A DNA stretch of 39,974 nt from Deltaproteobacteria bacterium (GTDB taxonomy: Bacteria > Myxococcota_A > Polyangia > GCA-2747355). The stretch is taken from assembly GCA_019314525.1 (NCBI GenBank), contig JAFCZD010000011.1, positions 1 to 39,974 of the forward strand. The letters run 5' to 3'. Numbering within the stretch: position 1 is the first letter of the stretch; each line of letters opens with the position of its first letter. The position numbers were made by a program, and so were the translations under genes. The notes under the pieces are model-generated. The model did no database searches. It was not told the DNA's origin and saw only the letters and a program-made list of their open reading frames with translations. This document shows, piece after piece, positions 19,240-28,741 of this stretch.

Positions 19240-20337
19240 ATGGCAAACGTCACCCTCGAAAAAGTAGTCAAACGTTACGGCGACAACGAGGTCGTCAAGT
19301 CCATCGATCTCGAAATCCCTGACCAAGAGTTGGTGGTGCTGGTGGGTCCTTCGGGCTGCGGCAAGTCCACCACCTTGCGAATGATCGCCGGTCTAGAGGA
19401 CATCACAGGGGGTGAAATTCGCATCGATGGCAAGCGTGTCAACGAGACGGCACCTAAGGACCGCGACATCGCCATGGTCTTTCAGAGCTATGCGCTCTAC
19501 CCCCACATGACGGTGCGCGAGAACCTTGAGTTCGGGCTGCGCATGCGCCGCGCTCCAGCCAAAGAGATCTCTGAGCGTGTGGAGGAGGCCGCTTCGATGC
19601 TCAGCATCGAGGAGTTGCTCTCACGTCGTCCCAAGCAGCTCTCCGGTGGACAAAGGCAGCGTGTGGCTATGGGTCGCGCCATCGTACGCCGCCCCAAAGT
19701 CTTCCTCTTCGATGAGCCCCTCTCCAACCTCGACGCCAAGCTACGGGCCCAGATGCGGCTTGAGTTGGCGCGGCTCCACGCTAGGCTTCGCACCACCATG
19801 GTCTACGTCACCCATGATCAAGTGGAGGCCATGACTCTCGCTGATCGAATCGTCGTGATGAATGAAGGCGTGATTCAGCAGGTGGGCTCCCCCTTGGAAC
19901 TCTACCAACACCCCACCAACCGCTTCGTGGCTGGCTTCCTTGGCACACCTGCAATGAACTTCGTTTCCGGTCAGCTCTCTAGCACCGCTGGAGAAGTGAG
20001 CTTCACCGCTGAGGGCCTACAGATCGCACTCGAAGACCACGGATCCAAGCTCGAGAGCCCTGAAGCCAAGGAAGTGGTGCTCGGCGTGCGTCCCCCCGAC
20101 ATCAAGCTCAGCCCCGACGATCCAAGCCCAACTCCGGGGATGGTACGCGCCAAAGTGGAGGTGCGTGAACCCATGGGTGCCGAGATCTTCCTCCACCTTG
20201 ATAGCACCTGTGGCGCCCTCGTCGCCCGTGTTGACAGCGACTGTGACTACCGCGCTGGCGATGCTGTGATGCTGTCCATCCCCAACCGCGCGGTGCACCT
20301 CTTCGACGCCGCATCACACCAAAACCTCTTGTTCTAG
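19240..20337 (+). CDS. malK: Sugar ABC transporter ATP-binding protein (MalK/UgpC/MsmX type)
   Basis: Walker A GPSGCGKSTTLRMIAG, ABC signature LSGGQRQRVAMGRAIVRRP, Walker B VFLFDEPLSNLDAKLR, C-terminal TOBE-like region. Confidence 0.93.
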   Translation: MANVTLEKVVKRYGDNEVVKSIDLEIPDQELVVLVGPSGCGKSTTLRMIAGLEDITGGEIRIDGKRVNETAPKDRDIAMVFQSYALYPHMTVRENLEFGLRMRRAPAKEISERVEEAASMLSIEELLSRRPKQLSGGQRQRVAMGRAIVRRPKVFLFDEPLSNLDAKLRAQMRLELARLHARLRTTMVYVTHDQVEAMTLADRIVVMNEGVIQQVGSPLELYQHPTNRFVAGFLGTPAMNFVSGQLSSTAGEVSFTAEGLQIALEDHGSKLESPEAKEVVLGVRPPDIKLSPDDPSPTPGMVRAKVEVREPMGAEIFLHLDSTCGALVARVDSDCDYRAGDAVMLSIPNRAVHLFDAASHQNLLF

Positions 20338-20350
20338 CGGAGCGCCGAAG

Positions 20351-21598
20351 ATGTTCAGTAGACGACTCATGACCTCCGCGCTGCGCTCCTTGGCGTTGGT
20401 GGTCTGTGCCACCCTATGGCCTGGCAACGCGCAAGCCGAGGACAAGCCGCTTGTGTTGTGGCACGCCTATCGCGTCCAAGAGCGCGCCGCGCTGGAGAAG
20501 ACCGTCGACGCCTGGAACACGGGGGGACGGGGAGCACACCCCAAGATCAAGCTACTTGCTGTGCCCTACGACGCCTTCGCCGACAAGATCACCGCAGCGA
20601 CTCCACGGGGGCACGGGCCTGACCTCTTCATCTTCGCCCATGACCGGGTCGGCGACTGGGCTGAGTCCAAGATCATCGAACCCATCGAGTTCTGGATGAC
20701 GGAGAAGCACGCTGACACGTTCATTTTGAAGACCATCGACGCCCTCTGCTATGGCGACTCGCTCTATGGCCTGCCCATGGCCTTCAAATCGACCTTGCTC
20801 TTCTACAACAAGAAGCTCGTGCCCGAACCCCCACACACCACCGACGACCTTTGGCGTGTGGGTCAGCAGCTGACCGACCGCAAGGCGGGTCGTTATGGCT
20901 TGGTCTATGACAACGCCAAGCTCTACTTCCATGCTCCCTGGCTCCACGGCTTTGGTGGCATGATCTTCGATGAGCGCGGTAAGTTGCACATCTCCAGCAA
21001 GGCTGCTGTCGCGGCGATGAACTTCGCGCGAAAGATCAGCGGCCCCACGGGAATCGTTCCTCCCGAGTCCACCTCCACCCTCACCACCACCCTCTTCGCC
21101 CATGGCAAGGTCGCCATGGCGATCTCAGGGCCATGGATGGTGGGTGAGCTGAAGAAAGACCTCGAAGTCGGCGCCATCCCGCTGCCCATCGTTAGCAGCA
21201 CGGGCAAGCGCGCCGCCCCCTTCATGGGCGCCGAGGGGATCATGATGTCTGCCAAGAGCAAACGTAAAGCAGATGGTTTTGCGGCCATGAAGTTTCTCAC
21301 CAGCGACAAGATGGCGCTCTTGCGTGCCAAGGCTGCTCGTCAGCCGGTGGCCAACAAGGCTGCCTGGCTCGATCCCACCGTCAAAGCAGACGCGCTGCTC
21401 TCCGCCTTCTATGCTCAGCTGAAATTCGCCAAGGTGATGCTAGGAACCCCCGAGATGCGCTTGGTTTGGTCGCCCTATGATATGGCCCTGCAGAAGGTCG
21501 TGGTGGGTGGCGGGCCCGCAGCACCCGCCCTCGCTGAAGCGCAGCATGAAGTGCAACGCTTCCTCGAGAGCAGTCGCAAAGGGAAGGTGCAGCCTTGA
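20351..21598 (+). CDS. malE: Sugar (maltose-type) ABC transporter substrate-binding protein
   Basis: Signal peptide, LVLWHAYRVQERAALEKTVDAWN...GPDLFIFAHDRVGDWAESKIIEPIEFW...GLPMAFKSTLLFYNKKLV...GKVAMAISGPWMVGEL. Confidence 0.9.
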   Translation: MFSRRLMTSALRSLALVVCATLWPGNAQAEDKPLVLWHAYRVQERAALEKTVDAWNTGGRGAHPKIKLLAVPYDAFADKITAATPRGHGPDLFIFAHDRVGDWAESKIIEPIEFWMTEKHADTFILKTIDALCYGDSLYGLPMAFKSTLLFYNKKLVPEPPHTTDDLWRVGQQLTDRKAGRYGLVYDNAKLYFHAPWLHGFGGMIFDERGKLHISSKAAVAAMNFARKISGPTGIVPPESTSTLTTTLFAHGKVAMAISGPWMVGELKKDLEVGAIPLPIVSSTGKRAAPFMGAEGIMMSAKSKRKADGFAAMKFLTSDKMALLRAKAARQPVANKAAWLDPTVKADALLSAFYAQLKFAKVMLGTPEMRLVWSPYDMALQKVVVGGGPAAPALAEAQHEVQRFLESSRKGKVQP

Positions 21599-23352
21599 AG
21601 CGGAAGCACATCACCGGCGCCCTGCTCACAGCGCTCTTCGCTGGCTCAGCTGTCGCTATCTCCGCCGCAGCGGTCTACCTCTCAGCGCTCAATAGTGGCG
21701 AGAAGGCGATCATCGAGTCTCCGGCTCGCGCTTACGCGGCGGCCCTCGCCCTGCGTGTAGCAAAGGACGCATCGCCTCCCACGGCTCAGACGGCCCTCGC
21801 AGCCGTGACCCAAAACGCTAAGGCGTTGGAGCACATCAGCGTCGTCGTCGAACCCCGCTCGACAAAGTATCGATTCTTACGCAAGCGCCGCTTCTTGGCG
21901 GCCAACGACGCCAAGCGTGTTGGCGCCGTGCTCAACAAGCAAAGCCCCCTCGACAAGAGGCTCTACGACGCAGCCAGCAGCGTACGATCTGCAGGCAAAC
22001 CGCTCTTAGAGCTGCGCTCGCCCCAGGACAGCAACCTCACGGTTCTCGCCGCGGCGCCAGTAATGCGAGAAGGCAAACACTACGCCACCGCCATCGTGAT
22101 CACAGCGCCCAAAGCCCCCCCGGTACCTGCGCCGGCTTGGCCGCTTTTTGCCTGTGGCCTCGCGCTCTTCGCCTTTGCCCTGCTCGCCGCCCTCTTCGCT
22201 CCACGCTTGCGCCATGTCCTGGTGCTTCTGGGTGTCATTGGCATGTCGGGCTTCTCTTGGTGGTGGACCTCGGGTGTCAGCGCCGCATACACCGCCAACC
22301 TCACGCACACCTTGGCAGGCCTGCAACGCACCCTCGGCACCAGCGGCTCCCTCGACGCCCTCTCAGCGTCCCCCTCGCCCTGGGCCCTCATCATCGGCAT
22401 CCCCCTCGCCCTGGTCATTAGCCTGCTCGCGCTCTTCGGCGTCGGACGCCGCATGGCCGCCAGCATGGCTGAACATCGTCTGGCCTACACGTTGCTCATT
22501 CCAGCTGGCCTCGGCATGGCTCTGTTGGTCTTGCTGCCCTTCGTCTACGGTCTAGCCTTGGGCTTCTTCAACCATCAACACGGTGAATACAACTTTGTTG
22601 GCTTGAAGAACTTCGTCGAGATCCTCAGCGGCGGTGACCGACCGCTCTCACACCCGTTGAACTTCTACTTCACGCTGGGCGTAACGGTGCTCTGGACAGC
22701 AGTGAACGTGTTCTTGCACGTGACCATCGGTCTCGCCCTCGCTTTGGTGCTCAAAGATCCCCTCTTGCGCTTCAAGGGGATCTATCGGGCGCTCCTGATC
22801 TTGCCCTGGGCCATGCCCAACTACATCACGGCGCTGATCTGGAAGGGCATGTTCCACTACCAATATGGGGCGGTGAACCATGTGCTAGAGATCGTTGGCC
22901 TGGAGAAGGTGAGCTGGTTTTCAAGCTTCTCCACGGCGTTCATCGCCAACGTCACCACCAACACCTGGCTTGGCTTCCCCTTCATGATGGTGGTGGCCCT
23001 TGGCGCCCTCCAATCCATCCCTGGAGACGTCTACGAGGCTGCCGCGGTAGACGGTGCTCCACGCCACAAGGTCTTCTTTCACATCACCTTGCCCCTCTTG
23101 CGTCCAGCCCTCTACCCAGCCATCGTGCTGGGTTCCATCTGGACCTTCAATATGTTCAACATCATCTACTTGGTGAGCGCTGGCGCACCCAACGGCTCCT
23201 CCGACATCCTGATCACCGAGGCCTACCGCTGGGCTTTTCAGCGTGGAGACCGCTACGGCCTGGCCGCGGCCTACGCGTTGATCATCTTTGTTGTGCTTTT
23301 CTTCTATTCCAAAATCGCCAACCGCCTCTCGCGCGTCAGTGAGGATGGCTAA
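21595..23352 (+). CDS. malF: Sugar ABC transporter permease (MalF type) with long N-terminal extracytoplasmic/TM extension
   Basis: C-terminal permease with EAA loop DVYEAAAVDGAPRHKVFFHITLPLLRPAL; about 285 extra N-terminal residues; 4-bp overlap with the malE-like gene. Confidence 0.88.
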   Translation: MKRKHITGALLTALFAGSAVAISAAAVYLSALNSGEKAIIESPARAYAAALALRVAKDASPPTAQTALAAVTQNAKALEHISVVVEPRSTKYRFLRKRRFLAANDAKRVGAVLNKQSPLDKRLYDAASSVRSAGKPLLELRSPQDSNLTVLAAAPVMREGKHYATAIVITAPKAPPVPAPAWPLFACGLALFAFALLAALFAPRLRHVLVLLGVIGMSGFSWWWTSGVSAAYTANLTHTLAGLQRTLGTSGSLDALSASPSPWALIIGIPLALVISLLALFGVGRRMAASMAEHRLAYTLLIPAGLGMALLVLLPFVYGLALGFFNHQHGEYNFVGLKNFVEILSGGDRPLSHPLNFYFTLGVTVLWTAVNVFLHVTIGLALALVLKDPLLRFKGIYRALLILPWAMPNYITALIWKGMFHYQYGAVNHVLEIVGLEKVSWFSSFSTAFIANVTTNTWLGFPFMMVVALGALQSIPGDVYEAAAVDGAPRHKVFFHITLPLLRPALYPAIVLGSIWTFNMFNIIYLVSAGAPNGSSDILITEAYRWAFQRGDRYGLAAAYALIIFVVLFFYSKIANRLSRVSEDG

Positions 23353-24204
23353 ATGCAGCAATCCACCAAGATGAACCGGGCCATCACCCACCTCTTTCTG
23401 ATCATCTTCACAGGGATGACTCTACTCCCTGTGGCGTTGGTGCTGCGCAAAGCCGTCTCTCCGGGCAAGGCCTTCGAGCTGACGATCAACCCCATCCCCT
23501 CCAAGGTGACCAGCGAGCATTTCCGAGAAGTCATCGGCAAGACGAGCTCAGACGGCAAGTGGCTCTTCGGACGACAGCTGCTCAACAGCACGCTCATCGC
23601 CTTAGGCACAACGCTCTTGGGCGTCTTCCTGGCAGCCACCGCCGCCTACGCCTTCTCGCGCTTCCGCTTTCCGGGCCGAAATGGGGGGATGATGGCCTTT
23701 TTGGTCGTCCAGATGTTCCCCGCCACGCTCTTGATGATCCCGATGTACGTGATCCTCTCCAAACTAGGCTTACTCAACAGCATACTGGGGCTGATCTTTG
23801 TCTACTCCACCACAGCGATCCCCTTTTGTGTTTGGATGCTCAAAGGCTACTTCGACACCATCCCCAAAGAACTCGAGGAGGCCGCCCTCATCGACGGAGC
23901 CTCGCGGATCCGCATCTTCTACACCATCGTCTTGCCCCTGGCGCGCCCTGCGCTGGCTGTCACAGCCCTCTTCTCTTTCATGACCGCATGGAATGAATAC
24001 ATCCTCGCCGCCACCTTCCTCAACCGAGAAGAATCCTACACCCTCCCTGTGCTGCTCAACTCCTATGTTGGAGAGCACGGCTCGGCGAACTGGGGCGCCT
24101 TCGCCGCTGGTGCGGTGTTGGTGTCCATCCCTATCGTGGCGCTCTTCTACGCGCTGCAGAAGCATTTGGTGAGCGGCTTGACGGCGGGTGGGGTGAAGGG
24201 CTGA
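23353..24204 (+). CDS. malG: Sugar ABC transporter permease (MalG type)
   Basis: EAA loop KELEEAALIDGASRIRIFYTIVLPLARPALAV; typical MalG TM pattern. Confidence 0.93.
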   Translation: MQQSTKMNRAITHLFLIIFTGMTLLPVALVLRKAVSPGKAFELTINPIPSKVTSEHFREVIGKTSSDGKWLFGRQLLNSTLIALGTTLLGVFLAATAAYAFSRFRFPGRNGGMMAFLVVQMFPATLLMIPMYVILSKLGLLNSILGLIFVYSTTAIPFCVWMLKGYFDTIPKELEEAALIDGASRIRIFYTIVLPLARPALAVTALFSFMTAWNEYILAATFLNREESYTLPVLLNSYVGEHGSANWGAFAAGAVLVSIPIVALFYALQKHLVSGLTAGGVKG

Positions 24205-24218
24205 GCTGGCCAAGCAAG

Positions 24219-25148
24219 CTAGCAATTATCGCAGCCATCAAAGACCCCACACCCATCGCTGCACGCTGACGGGCAGCTGACTGGACCCTCGAAGCCCGTC
24301 ACAAGGCAGGCACACGCCGAGGTACAATAGACACTCCCCGTGCACCCTGCTTCACCGACGTTCAAGCAAACCACCTGACAGCGGCCAGTGCCACACTGAA
24401 TGTCCCCTTGGTAGGCGCTAGAACCCAAGCCGCGGACGGTGCAGTCGCCCTTGCTCGGGCACGCGATGGTCCCGTCGCAACCACCCGAAGCAGAGGTACA
24501 CGTCACGTCGCAGCGCGTGGCGAGGGAGCAATCGATGGTGCCCGTGCACCCTGTGTCATTGCAGATTGTGCGGCAGGGGATCCCCGTGGGGCAGATGCAG
24601 CCCTTCTCGCAATCCATCTGACAATAGCCCCCAGAGCAATTATTCGTGCAAATCTTCGGGCACACGCCAATATCAGCCAGCACCCCGAGATCGGCGAGGA
24701 TGGCGTCAGGGAAGGGCAAGTCTGCACCCGCATCTGCAGGGCCCGAAAGATCGACGCCCATGTCCTGAGGAACATTATTCTCTTCCCAGACCTCAAAGGC
24801 CCGCTGGAGCCTCCCAATCCGCCCCCGGGGATCCTTCACTACCAGGTCATAGGCACCCTCGGGGAGACCCGCAGGCACGGTGGCTCTCATCTCTGTGGGC
24901 CCAATCCACCGGACCTCCTCGAGCCTATGCTCCCCCAACCACGCCTCGAAACGAGCGTCGACGAAAGACTCGCCCTCGTTGTCGTAGTTGGCCACGATGG
25001 TGGTGTTGAAGCGCTCCCCACGTAGAGTGATAGGGGTAGCAAGATTCGTCAGCCCAAAGCCTGGAAGTACCTCGAGAGGCAAGGGGCCGGCCTGCTGCTG
25101 CTCGCAGCCCAAGAACGTCAGTGCGAGCAAAAGGCCCCAAACCCTCAC
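24219..25148 (-). CDS. Lipoprotein with IPT/TIG-like N-terminal region and Cys-rich C-terminus
   Basis: GTG start at 25148 gives VRVWGLLLALTFLGCEQQQ (lipobox) and a 4-bp GTGA overlap with the upstream gene. The ORF-track ATG at 25211 is less likely. Very high Cys density downstream. Confidence 0.75.
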   Translation of the reverse strand: MRVWGLLLALTFLGCEQQQAGPLPLEVLPGFGLTNLATPITLRGERFNTTIVANYDNEGESFVDARFEAWLGEHRLEEVRWIGPTEMRATVPAGLPEGAYDLVVKDPRGRIGRLQRAFEVWEENNVPQDMGVDLSGPADAGADLPFPDAILADLGVLADIGVCPKICTNNCSGGYCQMDCEKGCICPTGIPCRTICNDTGCTGTIDCSLATRCDVTCTSASGGCDGTIACPSKGDCTVRGLGSSAYQGDIQCGTGRCQVVCLNVGEAGCTGSVYCTSACACLVTGFEGPVSCPSACSDGCGVFDGCDNC

Positions 25149-26905
25149 GTCTGCCCTTCTTTCGGCGCCGCTCTTGCCCCCTTGGTTGGGCGAGCGCCCC
25201 CATCTCCCCACTCCACCATCGCCTCCTCAGCGTCGTCTAAACCCACCTCGCGCGTCGCTGGGCCTTTCATTCCAATCAAGGGGTCAACCACAAAGACCTC
25301 CCCGCTGTGCTGCCTCTCCTCTGCTGGGAAGATCATACGGATCTGATTGCCTTCGGCTGTGGGCTCGAGCGACAAGCTCCCGCCCCCCTCCGTCACCGCC
25401 GCCGCGGCCACCGCGAGGGCCAGCGTGCCCCCCCGCTCCACAGCCTCCAACGGACTAAGCAAGGCCTCGCGCTCATCCTTGCTCATGGGATCGCCCACAT
25501 AGGTGAACGTGATAGCGACCCCTGGTCCACCGTCGTGAAGCTCGTGGTTGGCGATGGAGACAGTTACATTGGTGCGCTCTTTGGCTCCCTGTGCGACAAA
25601 ATGGCAGACATCGAGCAAGGCGTTCTGCAAGCTGCGTTCAGGCATATGCACAGGCCGCGGCTCGAACTCTGGGTCCAAGACTGCAGAGATCTTCCGCTGT
25701 TCGAGCATGGGACGCGCTGCCACCAGTGCATCGGCTACCGCGAGGTCCGCCTCGATCTCCTTTGCCTCAGCAGCAGACTCCCCAACGTCCAGACGTCGTA
25801 GTTTCTGCAGCATCATCGCCGCACGGCCCAGTTCCTCACCCAGCGAGTCTGAAAGAACTCGAAGTTTGGGCAAGCCGGAGACAGCAGAATGAACCTTCTC
25901 CGCCAAGGCTTGGCTCGTCTCGAGTGGCTCCGCCAACTCCTGGGCGATAGCGCCAATCACCCGGCCGGCGGCGTTGATGCGCTCTGATTGCAGCAACCGC
26001 TGCTGCACCTGTTTCAGCTCTTCCTCTCGCCGTTTGAGCGAGAGGCTCATCTTACGCAAGCTCTGAGCCAGCGTGGCGACCTCACCCGCTCCTTGGCTGC
26101 TCGGCTCAGCCTCGAGGGTCACATCGAACTCACCGCGCCCGATAGCTTCTGCTTGTCGGGCCATCTCACGCAGCGGCTGAACCAGCCGTCGGGAGAGCAA
26201 GAGCGCCAAGAACAACATCACGAGCACGGTGATCGCCGAGGTGATGGCAGCCGCGCGGATCAACGGCATGGCGGCATTCGTAACCTGTGTCTTGGGGATG
26301 GTCTGCACCACGGCCAGGCCACCTGGAATGCGGGCGAAGGCCGCGAGAGCTGCGCCGTCCTTCTGATGCACCTCTTTTGTGCCGAGTCGAACGGCCCCTT
26401 TTTGAAAAAGACGCAGTTGACCCAGGAGCCTCGAGGCGCCTTGATGCGCAACCACCACGCGGGGGTCTGGGTGGGCAATAATCTCCCCGCTACGATTGAC
26501 AACCATCGGCAACGCGGGGCCTTGGCGCACCAAACTAAGCAGCTGCTTTGGCCGCAACAACGCCCACTTAGCGACTCCACCCTTGCGAAAACGCAGCTTG
26601 AGGACCGCTTTGCCCGACTGGCTGGCGTTGCTCACGACGGGGGCGTTCACCTCCCCAGCTGAAACATCTTTGAAGCTGAGAAAAGGTCCCCCGGGCTCAT
26701 CCAGGGCGGCAGCCCGCCGTTGCAATTCGGCGACCTTCGCGCTGAGGTTGTTCGCCAAAAGCTCCACGCTCTGAGTCACCAGATCGTAGCTGTAGAGCTC
26801 CTTATCCTCGCGGATTTGGCGCGCCGAGGCGAAAACCAGGACGGCAGCCACCAACACCGGGGGCAGCACAATGGCCACCAGCAATCTAACTCTTAGTGAA
26901 CCCAC
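25145..26905 (-). CDS. HAMP-domain membrane sensor with degenerate histidine-kinase-like core
   Basis: Two TMs flanking an extracytoplasmic domain; HAMP RRLVQPLREMARQAEAIGRGEFDVTLE; DHp-like SERINAAGRVIGAIAQELAEPL with Gln at the His position; atypical ATPase boxes. Confidence 0.8.
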   Translation of the reverse strand: MGSLRVRLLVAIVLPPVLVAAVLVFASARQIREDKELYSYDLVTQSVELLANNLSAKVAELQRRAAALDEPGGPFLSFKDVSAGEVNAPVVSNASQSGKAVLKLRFRKGGVAKWALLRPKQLLSLVRQGPALPMVVNRSGEIIAHPDPRVVVAHQGASRLLGQLRLFQKGAVRLGTKEVHQKDGAALAAFARIPGGLAVVQTIPKTQVTNAAMPLIRAAAITSAITVLVMLFLALLLSRRLVQPLREMARQAEAIGRGEFDVTLEAEPSSQGAGEVATLAQSLRKMSLSLKRREEELKQVQQRLLQSERINAAGRVIGAIAQELAEPLETSQALAEKVHSAVSGLPKLRVLSDSLGEELGRAAMMLQKLRRLDVGESAAEAKEIEADLAVADALVAARPMLEQRKISAVLDPEFEPRPVHMPERSLQNALLDVCHFVAQGAKERTNVTVSIANHELHDGGPGVAITFTYVGDPMSKDEREALLSPLEAVERGGTLALAVAAAAVTEGGGSLSLEPTAEGNQIRMIFPAEERQHSGEVFVVDPLIGMKGPATREVGLDDAEEAMVEWGDGGARPTKGARAAPKEGQT

Positions 26906-27077
26906 AACAGATAGTGTCGACTCCTTGGTTAGTCTCCGTCAAGAACTCCCAGATAATTATGCTCTTTTCAGTGAGATAGGCCCCAATAGGGTTCCCCACA
27001 AAGCCTGCTGAAAACAAAAGAACAACGGCACCCATGAGAAGCTCCACTCTGGAGCAAGATCTCGGTACAATGGCGAC

Positions 27078-28322
27078 ATGCAAAATTGGGGTGTTGTGCT
27101 TGCCGCGCTGCTCTGCCTGAACGCAGCTTGCGACAAAAAAGCACCAGAACAAAAAGGCAACCTTCCGAAGAGCGTCGCTCTGCTCAAAAAAATGGTTGGC
27201 GAGGTGAGTCATCGCCCAGCCGGCACGTTGCGTTGGAACGACGCCCGGGCAGGGCTGCCCTTGCAAACGCGCGACGCGATCAAGACAGGTAAGGGGGCAT
27301 CCGCCACTGTGACCTTTGCAGGCGGAAGCAAGCTCGAGGTGGACGCGCAAACCTTGATCATTATCGAGTTGCCTCAGGGCGATCGGGCAAACGCCGTCGT
27401 AGCCGTCGCTCGAGTGGAAAAGGGCACGGTCCGTGGAGTCGTGCATCCTGGCGTCAAACCGCTGGAGATCGTCTCCAAGAGTGGTAAGCGCACGCGCATC
27501 AGCGCTACCACCCGTCCCGTGACCTTCCGCGTGCGCGCCGTTGAGGGCGAGAAACTGCAGGTGGCGGCGCTCAAGGGCGTGGCCAAGGTGCAGGTGGGAG
27601 ACGAGACCGTAGACCTCGAAGCCAACCAGGCGGTGGAGATCGGGACAAAGAACCTCGGCCACAGAGCCCCCCTTCCCCCCTTCCCAGTGTTGCAGAGCCC
27701 CGCTGTGGACGAAAACTTGAGCGGACAAGACGTCAAGCTCTCCTGGCAAGCCGCGCAGCGGACGCTACGCTACCGGGTGCAGCTGGCTCGGTCCCTCGAC
27801 TTTTCGGATCTGATCCTCGACAACCAAACCGAGGCGGCGAGCTGGACCATCGCCCGCCTGGCTGCGGGCCACTACATATGGCGCGTCAGCAGCTTCGACG
27901 CTCGTGGATGGGAAGGCGAGTTTGGCTTCGCTCGGCGCTTCGTCATCGCGAGACCGGATCCGAAACCAACAGCCAGTCAACCGAGCTCGCAGCTGATCGC
28001 GCCTGCCCCTAACGCGATGGTGGTCACCACCGCCAAGCGCATGTCCGTAAACTTTCGCTGGAAACCCGTGGAGGGGGCCACGTCGTATCTCTTGGTCGTG
28101 GCCCGTCGTAGCAACCTCCGCCGGCGTGTCGCCCGCATCAAGGTGAAGAAGGGTACGAGCTATCTCTTGCGGCTCAGGTGGGGCACATTCTATTGGGGTG
28201 TCTACGCGATAGATGACGCAGGCAAAAAGAGCCCTCTCTTCGTCGAGCCTAACAAGCTGAAAATCGGCCGCCGAAGGCCACCCCACGTCGGTGTCCCACG
28301 TACCATCAACCGCTGGAGGTAG
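27078..28322 (+). CDS. FecR-domain-like lipoprotein with FN3-like repeats
   Basis: Lipobox LNAACDKK; FecR-like ...LQTRDAIKTGKGASATVTFAGGSKLEVDAQTLIII...; two W/Y-containing repeats (VKLSWQAAQRTLRYRVQLA, VNFRWKPVEGATSYLLVVA). Confidence 0.78.
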   Translation: MQNWGVVLAALLCLNAACDKKAPEQKGNLPKSVALLKKMVGEVSHRPAGTLRWNDARAGLPLQTRDAIKTGKGASATVTFAGGSKLEVDAQTLIIIELPQGDRANAVVAVARVEKGTVRGVVHPGVKPLEIVSKSGKRTRISATTRPVTFRVRAVEGEKLQVAALKGVAKVQVGDETVDLEANQAVEIGTKNLGHRAPLPPFPVLQSPAVDENLSGQDVKLSWQAAQRTLRYRVQLARSLDFSDLILDNQTEAASWTIARLAAGHYIWRVSSFDARGWEGEFGFARRFVIARPDPKPTASQPSSQLIAPAPNAMVVTTAKRMSVNFRWKPVEGATSYLLVVARRSNLRRRVARIKVKKGTSYLLRLRWGTFYWGVYAIDDAGKKSPLFVEPNKLKIGRRRPPHVGVPRTINRWR

Positions 28323-28325
28323 CAG

Positions 28326-28712
28326 ATGCCCATCCGACAGCACAGAAAAACGCTCATTCTCTTTCTCTTCACCGCGCCGCTCATGGCCTGTACACCCAAA
28401 CCCAAGCCTGTGGTGCCACAGAAGCCGTTGCCAGTTCGCCCATCTGCGCCCATCAAGGTGACAACAGCGAAGATCCTTTTTGTCGATTGCAAGCCGGCTG
28501 ATGCCACAGTTGTCGTCGACGAAGTCCCCCGTGGAAGCATCGATGAGCTGTCCATGCATGGTGGCCTAGAACTCCCCTTCGGCGTCCATCGAATCCTCAT
28601 CCGGCGACGTGGCTACGAAAGCTATCGTGTGGAACTCTCTCTAGAACAGAAGGGTGAGCGAATCTCCATTGAGCTGAAGAAAAAGAAGAAGAGACAAAGG
28701 CGACGACGATGA
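28326..28712 (+). CDS. Small PEGA-like lipoprotein
   Basis: Lipobox LMACTPK; KILFVDCKPADATVVVDEVPRGSI...LPFGVHRILIRRRGYESYRVELSLEQKGERISIELK resembles PEGA. Confidence 0.7.
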   Translation: MPIRQHRKTLILFLFTAPLMACTPKPKPVVPQKPLPVRPSAPIKVTTAKILFVDCKPADATVVVDEVPRGSIDELSMHGGLELPFGVHRILIRRRGYESYRVELSLEQKGERISIELKKKKKRQRRRR

Positions 28713-28741
28713 AACAGCGGTGCGCCTGGCTGGCTTTCCTC

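Noticed and set aside
24408-25025. 205-aa plus ORF
   Set aside because: Antisense to the IPT-like/Cys-rich lipoprotein.
26886-27749. 287-aa minus ORF
   Set aside because: Antisense to the start of the FecR-like lipoprotein gene, which has a lipobox and a recognisable fold; typical high-GC shadow ORF.
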